A DNA stretch of 64,000 nt from Corynebacterium auris (GTDB taxonomy: Bacteria > Actinomycetota > Actinomycetes > Mycobacteriales > Mycobacteriaceae), in assembly GCF_030408575.1 (NCBI RefSeq), contig NZ_CP047047.1, positions 1,785,991 through 1,849,990 on the forward strand. Reading direction: 5' to 3'. The position numbers and the translations under genes are program-made. The notes beneath the pieces were generated by a model. It saw nothing but the letters and a program-made list of their open reading frames with translations, searched no databases and was not told the origin of the DNA. Positions within the stretch are counted from its first letter, which is position 1. Every line of letters starts with the position of its first letter. Positions 35,322 to 44,585 of this stretch are shown here, piece after piece.

Positions 35322-36545
35322 CTAGCGTACCCGCGCGCGGCCCGCCGTCGAGGCGGCGATGACCGTGGTGGCGGGCACCGCGAGCGCCAGGCCCATCGCG
35401 CCGACGGCGGAGCGCAGCAGCTCCGTGGCCACCACGTCGGAGGTCAGGACCTGCCCCAGGGGCCGGTCCACTACGGCGAGCAGCAGCGTCATCGGCAGGG
35501 CCGCGCCGACGTAGGCCAGCACCAGCGTGTAGACCATCGAGGCGATGTGGTCGCGGCCCACGCGCATAGCGGAGGTGAACAACTGAAACGGGCGGGCCGC
35601 CGGGTTGGCCTCGGCCAGCTCGGCGACGGTTGAGGATTGCGCCACGGTGGCGTCGTTCAACGCGCCGAGCGTGCCGATGATGAAGCCGGCGAGCATGAGC
35701 CCGGCCACGCTCACGCCGGGCAGGTAGAGCTGGATGAGGAGGTTCGAGTCCTCGCCGAGCCCGCGCACCTGCGTCGTGCCGATCGCCGCGCGCGCCAAAC
35801 CGGCCGCGGCGACAAGGGCCACGAGCGTCCCGCCGAGCGCGGAGGCCGCCTTCCAGTTCCAGCCGTGGACGAGGAACAGCACCGGGAAGAGGATCGCCGC
35901 GCCCGAGACGACCGCAAGAGTGACGGGCGGCCCACCCCGCAGCAGGGCCGGGACCAGGAAAAAGAAGAGCAGCAGCAGCGTGAATGCGAGGCCTACGAGG
36001 GCGCGCACGCCGCGCCAGCCGCCGATGACGATGACGGCGAGGGCCGCCAACGCCAGCCAGGCGGCCAGAGGAACGGTGCGCTCCATGTCGAGGAAGGAAT
36101 AGTGGGCCGCTCCGTCGGCGTGGTCGCTGCGGGTCAGCAACACGCGCTGGCCCTCCTCGAGGTCGGGCTCGTCCGGCCTGCCTGTGGTCTGCAGCAGGGT
36201 GTTCAACGTAGCGTCGGGGCCTTCGAGGATGCGCACCACGGAGGTGGTGCACTCCTCGCCCGGCGGCATACCCGGGGCGGAGGTGTCATCGAAAACCCTG
36301 CCCGTTGCGGCGGCCTCGCAGCCCGTGTCAAAGACCGACTGCACCTCGCCCTCGAACGCCTCGGCCGCCACCGCCTGCGATTCCCGGAAGCCCGGCTCGG
36401 GCTCGGGCGCCTCGCCGCGCGGCCACAAAAGCACGAGGCCGAGGAGTGTGAGCACCAGAGCCGCCGCCAAGGCGCCCGCCAGTGCCTTGCGCGCTGCGCT
36501 GCTATTTCCTGCGGGCTCGGAGCGGCTGGCGTGGTGGCGGCCCAT
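35322..36545 (-). CDS. YibE/F family membrane protein
   Basis: Multi-pass membrane protein of 407 aa with about eight hydrophobic segments. An N-terminal helix (residues 19-44) is followed by an extracytoplasmic domain of about 110 aa, then the YibE/F membrane core (GGWRGVRALVGLAFTLLLLF, GFIIGTLGALNDATVAQSS, SAMRVGRDHIASMVYTLVLA). Function unknown; transport has been proposed for the family. GAGGAGG sits 4 nt before the ATG. The conserved unknown gene directly follows. Confidence 0.88.
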   Translation of the reverse strand: MGRHHASRSEPAGNSSAARKALAGALAAALVLTLLGLVLLWPRGEAPEPEPGFRESQAVAAEAFEGEVQSVFDTGCEAAATGRVFDDTSAPGMPPGEECTTSVVRILEGPDATLNTLLQTTGRPDEPDLEEGQRVLLTRSDHADGAAHYSFLDMERTVPLAAWLALAALAVIVIGGWRGVRALVGLAFTLLLLFFFLVPALLRGGPPVTLAVVSGAAILFPVLFLVHGWNWKAASALGGTLVALVAAAGLARAAIGTTQVRGLGEDSNLLIQLYLPGVSVAGLMLAGFIIGTLGALNDATVAQSSTVAELAEANPAARPFQLFTSAMRVGRDHIASMVYTLVLAYVGAALPMTLLLAVVDRPLGQVLTSDVVATELLRSAVGAMGLALAVPATTVIAASTAGRARVR

Positions 36546-36614
36546 CGTACCTCCTCGTTGCTACGACCTTCTTTTGATAACAAATTGCAATAGTAGCCGA
36601 GGGGGTATGCACCG

Positions 36615-37235
36615 CTATGCGTTGAGCTTGCGGTAGTCGAAAACCTGGTCCACTAGGCCGTAGTCGACGGCCTCGGAGGCGGTGAGGATCTTGTCGCGGT
36701 CGGTGTCAATGCGGATTTGTTCCGCCGTGCGGCCGGTGTGGTGCGCCAGCGTCGTCTCCATGAGGCGGCGCATGCGCTCGATCTCGGCGGCCTGGATCTC
36801 CAGGTCGGAGACCTGCCCCTGGGTGCCCTGGGTGGCGGGCTGGTGGATGAGCACGCGCGAGTTCGGCAGCATCGCGCGCTTACCGGGCGCGCCGGCGGCC
36901 AGGATCACGGCGGCGGCGGAAGCGGCCTGGCCGAGGCAGACGGTCTGCACATCGGGGCGGACGTATTGCATCGTGTCGTAGATGGCCATCAGCGCGGTGA
37001 AGGAACCGCCCGGCGAGTTGATGTACATGGTGATGTCGCGGTCCGGATCCTGGGACTCCAGCACCAGCAGCTGCGCCATGACGTCGTTGGCCGAGGTGTC
37101 ATCGACCTGCGTGCCGAGGAAGACGATGCGCTCCTCGAACAGCTTGCCGTACGGGTCGATCTGCTTCGTGCCGAAGGAGGTCTCCTCCAGAAACTGCGGC
37201 AGGACGTAGCGGGAGGTGGGCATGTTGGAAGACAT
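36615..37235 (-). CDS. clpP2: ATP-dependent Clp protease proteolytic subunit 2
   Basis: Serine protease subunit of the Clp complex, 206 aa. Catalytic serine in [16 protein letters not shown] near residue 113, histidine in [11 protein letters not shown] near 138 and the aspartate further on in the DRDKIL region. The ASAAA sequence is the ClpP2 type of actinobacteria, where ClpP1 and ClpP2 form a mixed tetradecamer. Follows clpP1 by 27 nt in the same operon. Confidence 0.95.
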   Translation of the reverse strand: MSSNMPTSRYVLPQFLEETSFGTKQIDPYGKLFEERIVFLGTQVDDTSANDVMAQLLVLESQDPDRDITMYINSPGGSFTALMAIYDTMQYVRPDVQTVCLGQAASAAAVILAAGAPGKRAMLPNSRVLIHQPATQGTQGQVSDLEIQAAEIERMRRLMETTLAHHTGRTAEQIRIDTDRDKILTASEAVDYGLVDQVFDYRKLNA

Positions 37236-37262
37236 GTGCAGGTATTCTCCTCTTCTCGTTTC

Positions 37263-37847
37263 TTACTGGTTCGAGATCGCGCCCTGCGCGCGCTCGATGA
37301 CGTGGTCGACGATGCCGTATTCCTTGGCCTCCTGAGCGGTAAACCAGCGGTCTCGGTCGGAGTCCTTGGTGATCTGCTCGAAGGTCTGGCCGGTGTGCTC
37401 CGCGATGAGCTCCGCCATCTCGCGCTTGGTCTGCGCGAACTGCTCGGCCTGGATCGCGATGTCCGCCGCCGTGCCGCCGACGCCGGCGGAGGGCTGGTGC
37501 ATCATGATGCGCGCGTGCGGCAGCGCGAAGCGCTTGCCCTTGGTGCCGCCCGAGAGCAGGAACTGCCCCATCGAGGCGGCCAGGCCCATGCCGTAGGTGG
37601 CGATGTCGCACGGCGAGTACTTCATCGTGTCGTAGATGGCCATGCCGGCGGTCACGGAACCACCGGGCGAGTTGATGTAAAGGGCGATGTCGCGCGTCGG
37701 ATCCTCGGCGGACAGCAGGAGGATCTGGGCACACAGCTTGTTGGCGATCTCGTCGTCGACCTGCTGGCCCAGGAAGATAATCCGTTCGCGCAGAAGTCGC
37801 TCGTAGACGGAGTCACCGAGATTGAATCCGGCTTGCGGGGAAGTCAT
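37263..37847 (-). CDS. clpP1: ATP-dependent Clp protease proteolytic subunit 1
   Basis: Protease subunit of 194 aa with the serine in YGMGLAASMGQFLLSGG near residue 93, histidine in RIMMHQPSAG near 118 and aspartate near 167. Start placed at 37847: GAAGGAG lies 6 nt upstream, while the ATG five codons earlier overlaps that ribosome site. First gene of clpP1-clpP2. A ClgR-type site lies about 75 nt upstream, matching the control known in C. glutamicum. Confidence 0.95.
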   Translation of the reverse strand: MTSPQAGFNLGDSVYERLLRERIIFLGQQVDDEIANKLCAQILLLSAEDPTRDIALYINSPGGSVTAGMAIYDTMKYSPCDIATYGMGLAASMGQFLLSGGTKGKRFALPHARIMMHQPSAGVGGTAADIAIQAEQFAQTKREMAELIAEHTGQTFEQITKDSDRDRWFTAQEAKEYGIVDHVIERAQGAISNQ

Positions 37848-37921
37848 TGTGGGCTCCTTCAATGAATCGGTTTTCTGGTCAATGCCACTACCCTACTCGG
37901 CGCGGCGGACACGATGGCTCG

Positions 37922-37939
37922 TGTTCGCTAGCAGCGTAC
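37922..37939. promoter_or_regulatory. ClgR-type operator upstream of clpP1
   Basis: TGTTCGCTAGCAGCGTAC contains the CGC-N5-GCG core and agrees with the remembered C. glutamicum ClgR consensus (WNNWCGCYNANRGCGWWS) at all but one position. It lies about 75 nt upstream of the clpP1 start, before a weak -10 (TAGGGT). Confidence 0.6.
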
Positions 37940-37981
37940 TTGCGCTTTGAGGCGCGCTTTTTGCGCTCGCTTATCGACGCC

Positions 37982-38016
37982 AAAAAGGCCCGCCCGGGGC
38001 GCACCCCGGGCGGGCC
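37982..38016 (-). terminator. Rho-independent terminator after tig
   Basis: A 30-nt hairpin (37987-38016; GGCCCGCCCGGGG arm with a tiny GCA loop region) is followed on the minus strand by TTTTT (37982-37986), 12 nt after the tig stop codon. Confidence 0.9.
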
Positions 38017-38028
38017 TGGCTGGGCGGG

Positions 38029-39429
38029 TTAGTTCTCGCCAGCCTCGCTGTCGGCCGCCTCGTTGTCGGCCGGCTCATTGTTGGATGTGGCCGCTTCCTC
38101 GTCCTCGTCGATCTCACCGAAGTACTCGTTCGGGTCGACTGTCGCTCCGTTGTCGTCCGTCACGGAGGTGCGGGAGATGGCGGCCGCAAGCGCCTTGCCG
38201 CGGCGCACGTCCGAGAAGAGGTTGGCGATCTGCCCGGACTGCTGCAGCTGCGCGACGAACTGGTTCGGGTCCATGCCGTAGGACTGCGCGGTGAACAGGA
38301 TGTGGTCGGTCAGCTCCTGCTGGGAGACCTCCACTTCTTCCTGCTCGGCGAGGGCATCCAGGAACAGCTGGGTGCGCACGGACTCCTCGGCCTGTTCGCG
38401 GGACTCCTTGTCGAACTCCTCGCGGGTGGTGCCCTGCATCTCGAGGAACCGGGCGAGGGTGGCCTCGTCGTGGGCGAGCTGGCCCAGCAGCTGGTGGAGG
38501 CGGTTGTGCACCTGCTCCTCCACCACAGACTCCGGCAGGGCGAACTCGGTGGTGGCCAGCGCGGCCTTGAGCACCTCGTCGCGGATGTCCGCGGCCTGCT
38601 GCGCCTTCTTCGTCTCCTCGAGCTGCTCGCGGGAGGAGTCGCGCAGCTCGTCGATGGTGTCAAACTCGGAGGCCAGCTGCGCAAAGTCGTCGTCGAGCTC
38701 GGGCAGGACGCGCTCCTTGGTCTGCTGGACGTGCACCTTGACGGTTGCGTCCTTGTCCTTGTACTCCTCCTGGGCCAAGGTGGTGGTGAACTCGGCGTCC
38801 TCGCCGGCCTTCAGGCCGGTCAGCGCGTTGTCGAGGCCGGGGATGAGGTCGTCTGCGCCGACGGTGTAGGACAGCTCGCTGACAGAGGCCTCGTCGACGC
38901 GCTCACCGTCGACCTCGACCTCGGCGTCGATCACTGCGACGTCGTCGTTCTTGAGCTCGCGCTCGGTGGCCTGCAGCTCAACGAAGCGGGCGCGCAGGTC
39001 CTCCAGATCCGCGTCGACGTCCTCGTCGGTCACGGAGATCGCCGGGACGGTCACGGAGATCGCGCTAAAGTCAGGCACCTCGATCTCGGGACGCACATCG
39101 ACCTCGGCGGTGAACTCGACGAAGTCCTTGTCCTCGATCTTGGTCACGTCGACCTCCGGCTGACCGATGGGGTTCAGCTCGTTTTCGAGAACGGCCTGCT
39201 CGTAGCGGGAGGGCAGCATGTCGTTGACCACCTGCTCAAGGATGGGGCCACGGCCGAATCGGGCGTCGATAAGCTGCCGCGGGGCCTTGCCGCGGCGGAA
39301 ACCCGGGATGGTGACCTGCTGGGCGATGGCCGCGTACGCCTGGTCAATTTCGTTGCCAAGCTCGTCGAACGGAACGTTGACAGTAAGCTTCACGCGGGTT
39401 TCGCTGAGCTTATCGACGGAAGTCTTCAC
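38029..39429 (-). CDS. tig: Trigger factor
   Basis: Ribosome-bound chaperone with prolyl isomerase activity. The 466-aa protein has the ribosome-binding domain with signature [17 protein letters not shown] near residue 43, an FKBP-type domain near 150-240, a helical C-terminal chaperone domain and an acidic disordered tail ([20 protein letters not shown]). GTG start at 39429 with AGGAG 7 nt upstream; reading further upstream would run through tRNA-Pro. Own promoter and terminator are visible. Confidence 0.96.
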   Translation of the reverse strand: MKTSVDKLSETRVKLTVNVPFDELGNEIDQAYAAIAQQVTIPGFRRGKAPRQLIDARFGRGPILEQVVNDMLPSRYEQAVLENELNPIGQPEVDVTKIEDKDFVEFTAEVDVRPEIEVPDFSAISVTVPAISVTDEDVDADLEDLRARFVELQATERELKNDDVAVIDAEVEVDGERVDEASVSELSYTVGADDLIPGLDNALTGLKAGEDAEFTTTLAQEEYKDKDATVKVHVQQTKERVLPELDDDFAQLASEFDTIDELRDSSREQLEETKKAQQAADIRDEVLKAALATTEFALPESVVEEQVHNRLHQLLGQLAHDEATLARFLEMQGTTREEFDKESREQAEESVRTQLFLDALAEQEEVEVSQQELTDHILFTAQSYGMDPNQFVAQLQQSGQIANLFSDVRRGKALAAAISRTSVTDDNGATVDPNEYFGEIDEDEEAATSNNEPADNEAADSEAGEN

Positions 39430-39453
39430 GGATTTCTCCTGTAGTCGTCGGGG

Positions 39454-39482
39454 TATATACGTCTTCTCTAGCAGCGGGCCAA
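39454..39482 (-). promoter_or_regulatory. Promoter of tig
   Basis: On the minus strand TTGGCC (39477-39482) and TATATA (39454-39459) are spaced by 17 nt, about 25 nt before the GTG start. Confidence 0.6.
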
Positions 39483-39506
39483 CTCTCGCTAGCGGCCCGC
39501 CCCTTG

Positions 39507-39580
39507 TCGGGGCGACAGGATTTGAACCTGCGACCCCCTGCTCCCAAAGCAGGTGCGCTACCAAGCTGCGCCACGCCCCG
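39507..39580 (-). tRNA. tRNA-Pro (anticodon TGG)
   Basis: Cloverleaf of 74 nt: acceptor CGGGGCG pairs with CGCCCCG, D arm GCGC..GCGC with AGCTTGGTA, anticodon stem CCTGC/GCAGG with loop TTTGGGA (anticodon TGG), T arm GCAGG TTCAAAT CCTGT. CCA is not encoded. It lies upstream of tig on the same strand. Confidence 0.96.
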
Positions 39581-39769
39581 GATACCGGGTGGCAAGCCCT
39601 TGTGGCTTACCGCGAGACGATTGTACCGTGGTCAGTTTCCCTGCGATTTCACGGGGTGGCGTTGCCCGTCCGCTCCCCGAAATGACACACGGCCCCGGCG
39701 GCGGGGAGCCTGCTCGAAAACACGCGCAGATCCACGTCGGCGGGGCCGATGTTCATTGGAAGATCGTTG

Positions 39770-39844
39770 TGGAGGGAACGACGGGAATCGAACCCGCGTC
39801 TTCAGCTTGGAAGGCTGAGGTATTAGCCACTATACGACGTTCCC
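39770..39844 (-). tRNA. tRNA-Gly (anticodon TCC)
   Basis: Cloverleaf: acceptor GGGAACG pairs with CGTTCCC, D loop TAGTGGCTAATA, anticodon stem CAGC/GCTG region with loop CTTCCAA (anticodon TCC), T arm CGGG TTCGATT CCCG. The 3' CCA is encoded (39770-39772). Confidence 0.96.
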
Positions 39845-39987
39845 ACGCGCCCGGGTCACCCCCAAGCGCTCATTCGAGCTTAGCGCACCGGCCGGGCTTG
39901 ACCAAAACCTTTCTGCCTGCGGAACTATCCGCCGCCCCGGCACGTTGTGCCAATGAGAACGCTCTATAGAAAGGTGTGTAGTTTTTC

Positions 39988-40761
39988 GTGGCCACTCTCC
40001 TCTTACTCCTCGCCATAGCAGCCCTCATCTGGTTCCTCGTGAGCAACCGAGACACTTCCAGCCGCAAGCAGCTGGAGCAGCAGGACCTTGACGACGCGCT
40101 CGCGGAGGCCAAGCACTGGACCGACCGCCTGGGCTCCCAGGTGCTCTCCCTGAGCGGCAACGACACCGCCTCCTCCCAGGCGATGGCGGACGCCAGCGAG
40201 CGCTTCAACGCCGCCTCCTCCGCCCTGTCCGAGGCGCGCACCCCGCGCCAGGCCCAGCTGGCGCGCGAGGCCGCACTCGAAGGCCTGCATTACGTCAACG
40301 CCGCCCGCGAGCTCATGGACATGCCCGCCGGGCCCGCGCTTCCCGAGCTGGAGGGCCAGCGCCGCGCCGGCCGCGTCACGGAGGAGCGCACGGTGCGCCA
40401 GGAGGACGGCTCGACCGTCACCGCCTCCCCGCACGCCAGCGAGCAGACCCCGCACTACTACCCGGGCGGCACGGTCGCCGGCCGACCCGTCCCGGCCGGC
40501 TGGTACTCCACGGCGTGGTGGGCCCCGGCGATGATGACCGGCATGTGGGCCGCCAGCTCCATGATGTTCTACTCTGCCCTGTTCGCCGGCATGGCCGGCA
40601 CCCCGTCCGCCGAGGAGTTCGCCGCCGGTGACATGGGCGGTGCCGAGTTCGACACCGCGGCGGACACCGGCGAGGTGGGCGACATGGGCGACGCCGGAGA
40701 CATGGGCGATGGCGGCGGCCTGTTCGGCGACGGCTTCGACTTCGGCGGCTTCGACTTCTAG
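39988..40761 (+). CDS. Membrane-anchored protein with a Gly/Asp-rich tail
   Basis: The 257-aa protein has a single N-terminal hydrophobic helix (residues 1-19, MATLLLLLAIAALIWFLVSN), a coiled-coil-prone helical stretch (about 25-110), a second hydrophobic, Met/Trp-rich stretch near 165-200, and a tail of repeated GDMGDAGDMGD units ending FGGFDF. It looks like corynebacterial DUF1542-type proteins; function unknown. GTG start with AAAGGTG about 13 nt upstream. No operon partner: the next gene starts 215 nt downstream. Confidence 0.75.
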   Translation: MATLLLLLAIAALIWFLVSNRDTSSRKQLEQQDLDDALAEAKHWTDRLGSQVLSLSGNDTASSQAMADASERFNAASSALSEARTPRQAQLAREAALEGLHYVNAARELMDMPAGPALPELEGQRRAGRVTEERTVRQEDGSTVTASPHASEQTPHYYPGGTVAGRPVPAGWYSTAWWAPAMMTGMWAASSMMFYSALFAGMAGTPSAEEFAAGDMGGAEFDTAADTGEVGDMGDAGDMGDGGGLFGDGFDFGGFDF

Positions 40762-40776
40762 GCGTCGCGGCAGCGA

Positions 40777-40823
40777 CCTCAGCGCGAAACTGGCCCTCCT
40801 CGGGAGAGCGCCCCGCGCTGAGG
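40777..40823. repeat. Inverted repeat after the Gly/Asp-rich membrane protein gene
   Basis: CCTCAGCGCG (40777-40786) and CGCGCTGAGG (40814-40823) are perfect complements with a 27-nt loop. No T-run follows, so a simple terminator is unlikely. Confidence 0.45.
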
Positions 40824-40902
40824 CGCCCGCGGACCTTTCGCGCCTGTGAGCACAAGGCGCGCCCGGGACGGGTGTAACTGACAACTCAGCAACGGAAAGC
40901 AG

Positions 40903-40932
40903 TTGTGCGCGTCACATCCGCGGGGATACGCT
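40903..40932 (+). promoter_or_regulatory. Promoter of the nitronate monooxygenase gene
   Basis: TTGTGC (40903-40908) and TACGCT (40927-40932) are 18 nt apart, 44 nt before the start codon. The -35 is part of an inverted pair ACAACT/AGTTGT, a possible operator. Confidence 0.4.
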
Positions 40933-40934
40933 GA

Positions 40935-41957
<1,023 letters not shown>

Positions 41958-41959
41958 GC

Positions 41960-42760
41960 ATGAACGCCTCGCTCACCCGGTTCGCCCGCGGCGTCATCTC
42001 CGCCGCGGTCGAGGAATCGACGCTGACCATCACAATCGTCAACCCCGCCAAACGGGGCGCGCTCGAGCCGGAATCGTACAAGGCGATCGGGGACCTCATT
42101 CGCGCGGCGGGCAATGACGCCGCGATCCGCGCCGTCATCATTACCGGCGACGACACCGCCTTTAGCTCCGGCATGGACATCGACTCGTTCTCGGACCCCG
42201 GCGCCCCGGTCGAGATGGGCGTGGTGGAGACGATGGACGAGATCGCCTACATGGCCACCGCCATTACGCGCTCCCCCGTGCCCGTCATCGCCGCGGTGGA
42301 GGGCGCGTGCGCCGGCATCGGCGCCTCGGTGGCCTTCCTCGCCGACATCATCGTCGCCGGGGAGAAGGCGTTTTTCACCATTCCATTCACCGCGATCGGG
42401 CTCATCCCCGACGGCGGGGCGGCGGCCACCCTGGCCGCCTCGATCGGCCGCCACCGGGCGATGGCGATGACGCTTCTGCACACGCGCATCCCCGCCGAGG
42501 ACGCCCGCGCCTTCGGCCTTGTCGCGGAAACCGCACCCGTCGCTCTCAAGCGGGCGCGTGAGATAGCGCTCGGTTTCCACAGCTCACCGCGTGAGGCTCT
42601 CGGGCGGGCGAAGGCCGCGGTGAACCGGGCCAGCCTCAGCGCGCTGCCTGATGCGCTGGCCTGTGAAGCGCAGATCCAAACCCGCCTGCTGGGCACCGCC
42701 GAGCACAAGGAAGGGGTGTCCGCCTTCCGCGAGCGTCGCACAGCGCGCTTCCCCGATTAG
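41960..42760 (+). CDS. Enoyl-CoA hydratase/isomerase family protein
   Basis: Crotonase-fold protein of 266 aa with the CoA/oxyanion segment AFSSGMDIDSFS near residue 63 and VEGACAGIGASVAFLADII near 110, followed by FTIPFTAIGLIPDGGAA near 140. The second catalytic glutamate position (usually PE in GxPE) is not evident: the sequence reads LIPDGG, as in isomerase-like members. Translationally coupled to the nitronate monooxygenase gene (2-nt gap). Confidence 0.88.
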   Translation: MNASLTRFARGVISAAVEESTLTITIVNPAKRGALEPESYKAIGDLIRAAGNDAAIRAVIITGDDTAFSSGMDIDSFSDPGAPVEMGVVETMDEIAYMATAITRSPVPVIAAVEGACAGIGASVAFLADIIVAGEKAFFTIPFTAIGLIPDGGAAATLAASIGRHRAMAMTLLHTRIPAEDARAFGLVAETAPVALKRAREIALGFHSSPREALGRAKAAVNRASLSALPDALACEAQIQTRLLGTAEHKEGVSAFRERRTARFPD

Positions 42761-42825
42761 GGGCGGTGTCCGGGGGTGGCGGTAGACTTGGTCGGCGTCG
42801 TCAAGCGAATGCGAAAGGAACCGCG

Positions 42826-43599
42826 ATGCGCATAGCCGTGCTGCTGAAGGAAGTCCCGGATACCTACAGCGACCGCGAGATGAACCTGGAGACCGGTCTC
42901 ACCGTGCGCTCCGGGGACGTCGTTGCGGACGAGGTCGGCGAGCGCGCCGTCGAGGCTGCGCTGCGCATCGCGGAGAAGAACGAGGGCTCGACCGTCGAGG
43001 TCATCAGCGTCGGCCCGGAGTCCGTGGCGGACAGCGTGCGCAAGGCCATCGCGATGGGTGCAGCAGAGGCTCACATCATCTCCGACGACGCCTTGATCGG
43101 CGCCGACGTGACGCTGACCGCCGAGGCTTTGGCGGCGGCGATCCGCGCGAACGGCTACGACCTGGTCGTTGCGGGCAGCGTCTCCTCCGACGGGGGCGGC
43201 GGGGTGATGGCCTCGCTGATCGGCGAGCTGCTCGACTACCCGGCTCTGACCAACCTCACCGACCTCGAGATCGAGGGCTCCACGGTGCGCGCCACCCAGG
43301 CCGGGGACGGCACCATCGTCGAGCTGGAGGCCGCGCTTCCCGCGGTCGTCGCGGTCTCCGACGAGTTCCCCGACGCCCGCTTCCCCAACTTCAAGGGGCT
43401 CATGGCGGCGAAGAAGAAAGAGCTGAATACCCTCACCCTCGCCGACCTCGGCGTCGACGCCGAGGACTGGTCGCGGGCGCGGTCCATCATGGTAAGCATT
43501 GACCGCCGCCCTGCCCGCGAACGCGGCGAAATCATCGACGGCACGTCCGAGGCCGCGGGCAAGCTCGCGGACTTCCTGCAGGCCAAGGGCCTCATCTAG
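42826..43599 (+). CDS. etfB: Electron transfer flavoprotein beta subunit
   Basis: Small subunit of ETF, accepting electrons from acyl-CoA dehydrogenases; binds AMP. The 257-aa sequence starts MRIAVLLKEVPDTYSDREMN and contains the ETF beta signature region VVAVSDEFPDARFPNFKGLMAAKKKEL. AAAGGA lies 6 nt before the ATG; TAGACT at 42783-42788 is a likely -10. It probably takes electrons from the two acyl-CoA dehydrogenases encoded at 15.7-18.2 kb. Confidence 0.95.
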   Translation: MRIAVLLKEVPDTYSDREMNLETGLTVRSGDVVADEVGERAVEAALRIAEKNEGSTVEVISVGPESVADSVRKAIAMGAAEAHIISDDALIGADVTLTAEALAAAIRANGYDLVVAGSVSSDGGGGVMASLIGELLDYPALTNLTDLEIEGSTVRATQAGDGTIVELEAALPAVVAVSDEFPDARFPNFKGLMAAKKKELNTLTLADLGVDAEDWSRARSIMVSIDRRPARERGEIIDGTSEAAGKLADFLQAKGLI

Positions 43600-43612
43600 T
43601 AAGGAGCGACGC

Positions 43613-44563
43613 ATGACTAACCCCAGCACCTACGTCCTCGTCGTCGCCGAACCAGCGCACGCGGCTGCCGAGCTGATCGGCGCCGCCAGTGCCATCGGCA
43701 CGCCCGTCGCGCTGACCACCTCACAGGGCAGCGCCGCCGAGCTCGGCCAGCTTGGCGCGGCGCGCGTCCTCGTGGCTGACGAGGGCACCGGGCTTGTCGA
43801 CGCCATCGAGGCGGCCTTCGACCACATCTACCCAGCTGCCGTTGTCCTGTCCCACACGGTGACCGGGCGCGACGCCGCCGCACGCTTCGCCGTCCGCCGC
43901 CGCAAGGCGCTGCTGACCGACGCGGTCGGCCTACGCCGCGACGCCGAGGGCGTGGTGACGGACCACTCGAACTACGGCGGGGCCTACACCAGTGTCGCCG
44001 CCGCAACCCACTCCGCGCCCGTGGTGACCCTCCGCGCTGGTTCCGTCGACGCCCGCGCGGAGGCCGTCGACCCCGCTGCGCTGTCCGTGGAGGAACTCGC
44101 CGTGGCAGACAGCGGCCGACGTGCCCCCACCGTGACGAAGGTGACGCCGATTGAGCGCACCTCGCCGCGCCCCGACCTGGCCACCGCCGACAAGGTCGTC
44201 GCCGGCGGAGTCTCCCTCGGCGACGCCGACACCTTCGAGGAGCTCGTCGGCGGCCTCGCCGACAGCCTCGGCGCCGCGGTGGGCGCCACCCGCTCCGCCG
44301 TCGACGAAGGCCAGGTGCCCTACGAGGCGCAGATCGGCCAGACCGGCGTGTTGGTCAGCCCCAAGCTCTACATCGGCCTCGGCATCTCGGGCGCCGTGCA
44401 GCACCTGGTGGGCATGCAAACTGCCGACACCATCGTCGCCGTGAACAACGACCCCGACGCCCCGATCTTCGAAATCGCGGACTTCGGAGTCGTCGGCGAC
44501 ATCTTCGACTTCGTCCCCCAGCTCATCGCCGAGCTGGATTCCCGCAAAACCGACTCCCGCTAG
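43613..44563 (+). CDS. etfA: Electron transfer flavoprotein alpha subunit
   Basis: FAD-binding large subunit, 316 aa. The C-terminal domain carries the signature region YEAQIGQTGVLVSPKLYIGL, GISGAVQHLVGMQTADTIVAVNNDPDAPIF as in all ETF alpha proteins. The N-terminal domain is more divergent. AAGGAG precedes the ATG; it follows etfB by 13 nt and precedes the cytochrome b-like gene by 22 nt, so all three are probably one operon. Confidence 0.94.
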   Translation: MTNPSTYVLVVAEPAHAAAELIGAASAIGTPVALTTSQGSAAELGQLGAARVLVADEGTGLVDAIEAAFDHIYPAAVVLSHTVTGRDAAARFAVRRRKALLTDAVGLRRDAEGVVTDHSNYGGAYTSVAAATHSAPVVTLRAGSVDARAEAVDPAALSVEELAVADSGRRAPTVTKVTPIERTSPRPDLATADKVVAGGVSLGDADTFEELVGGLADSLGAAVGATRSAVDEGQVPYEAQIGQTGVLVSPKLYIGLGISGAVQHLVGMQTADTIVAVNNDPDAPIFEIADFGVVGDIFDFVPQLIAELDSRKTDSR

Positions 44564-44585
44564 TTACGCAAAGGACTTACCTGAC

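Noticed and set aside
35317..36252. Upstream extension of the 428-aa unknown protein to 740 aa
   Set aside because: The added part is an out-of-frame reading of the yibE/F gene on the same strand, Arg/Pro-rich; a better start exists at 35316.
39430..39564. Extension of trigger factor upstream of the GTG
   Set aside because: It would translate the tRNA-Pro gene and the tig promoter; the GTG has a good ribosome site.
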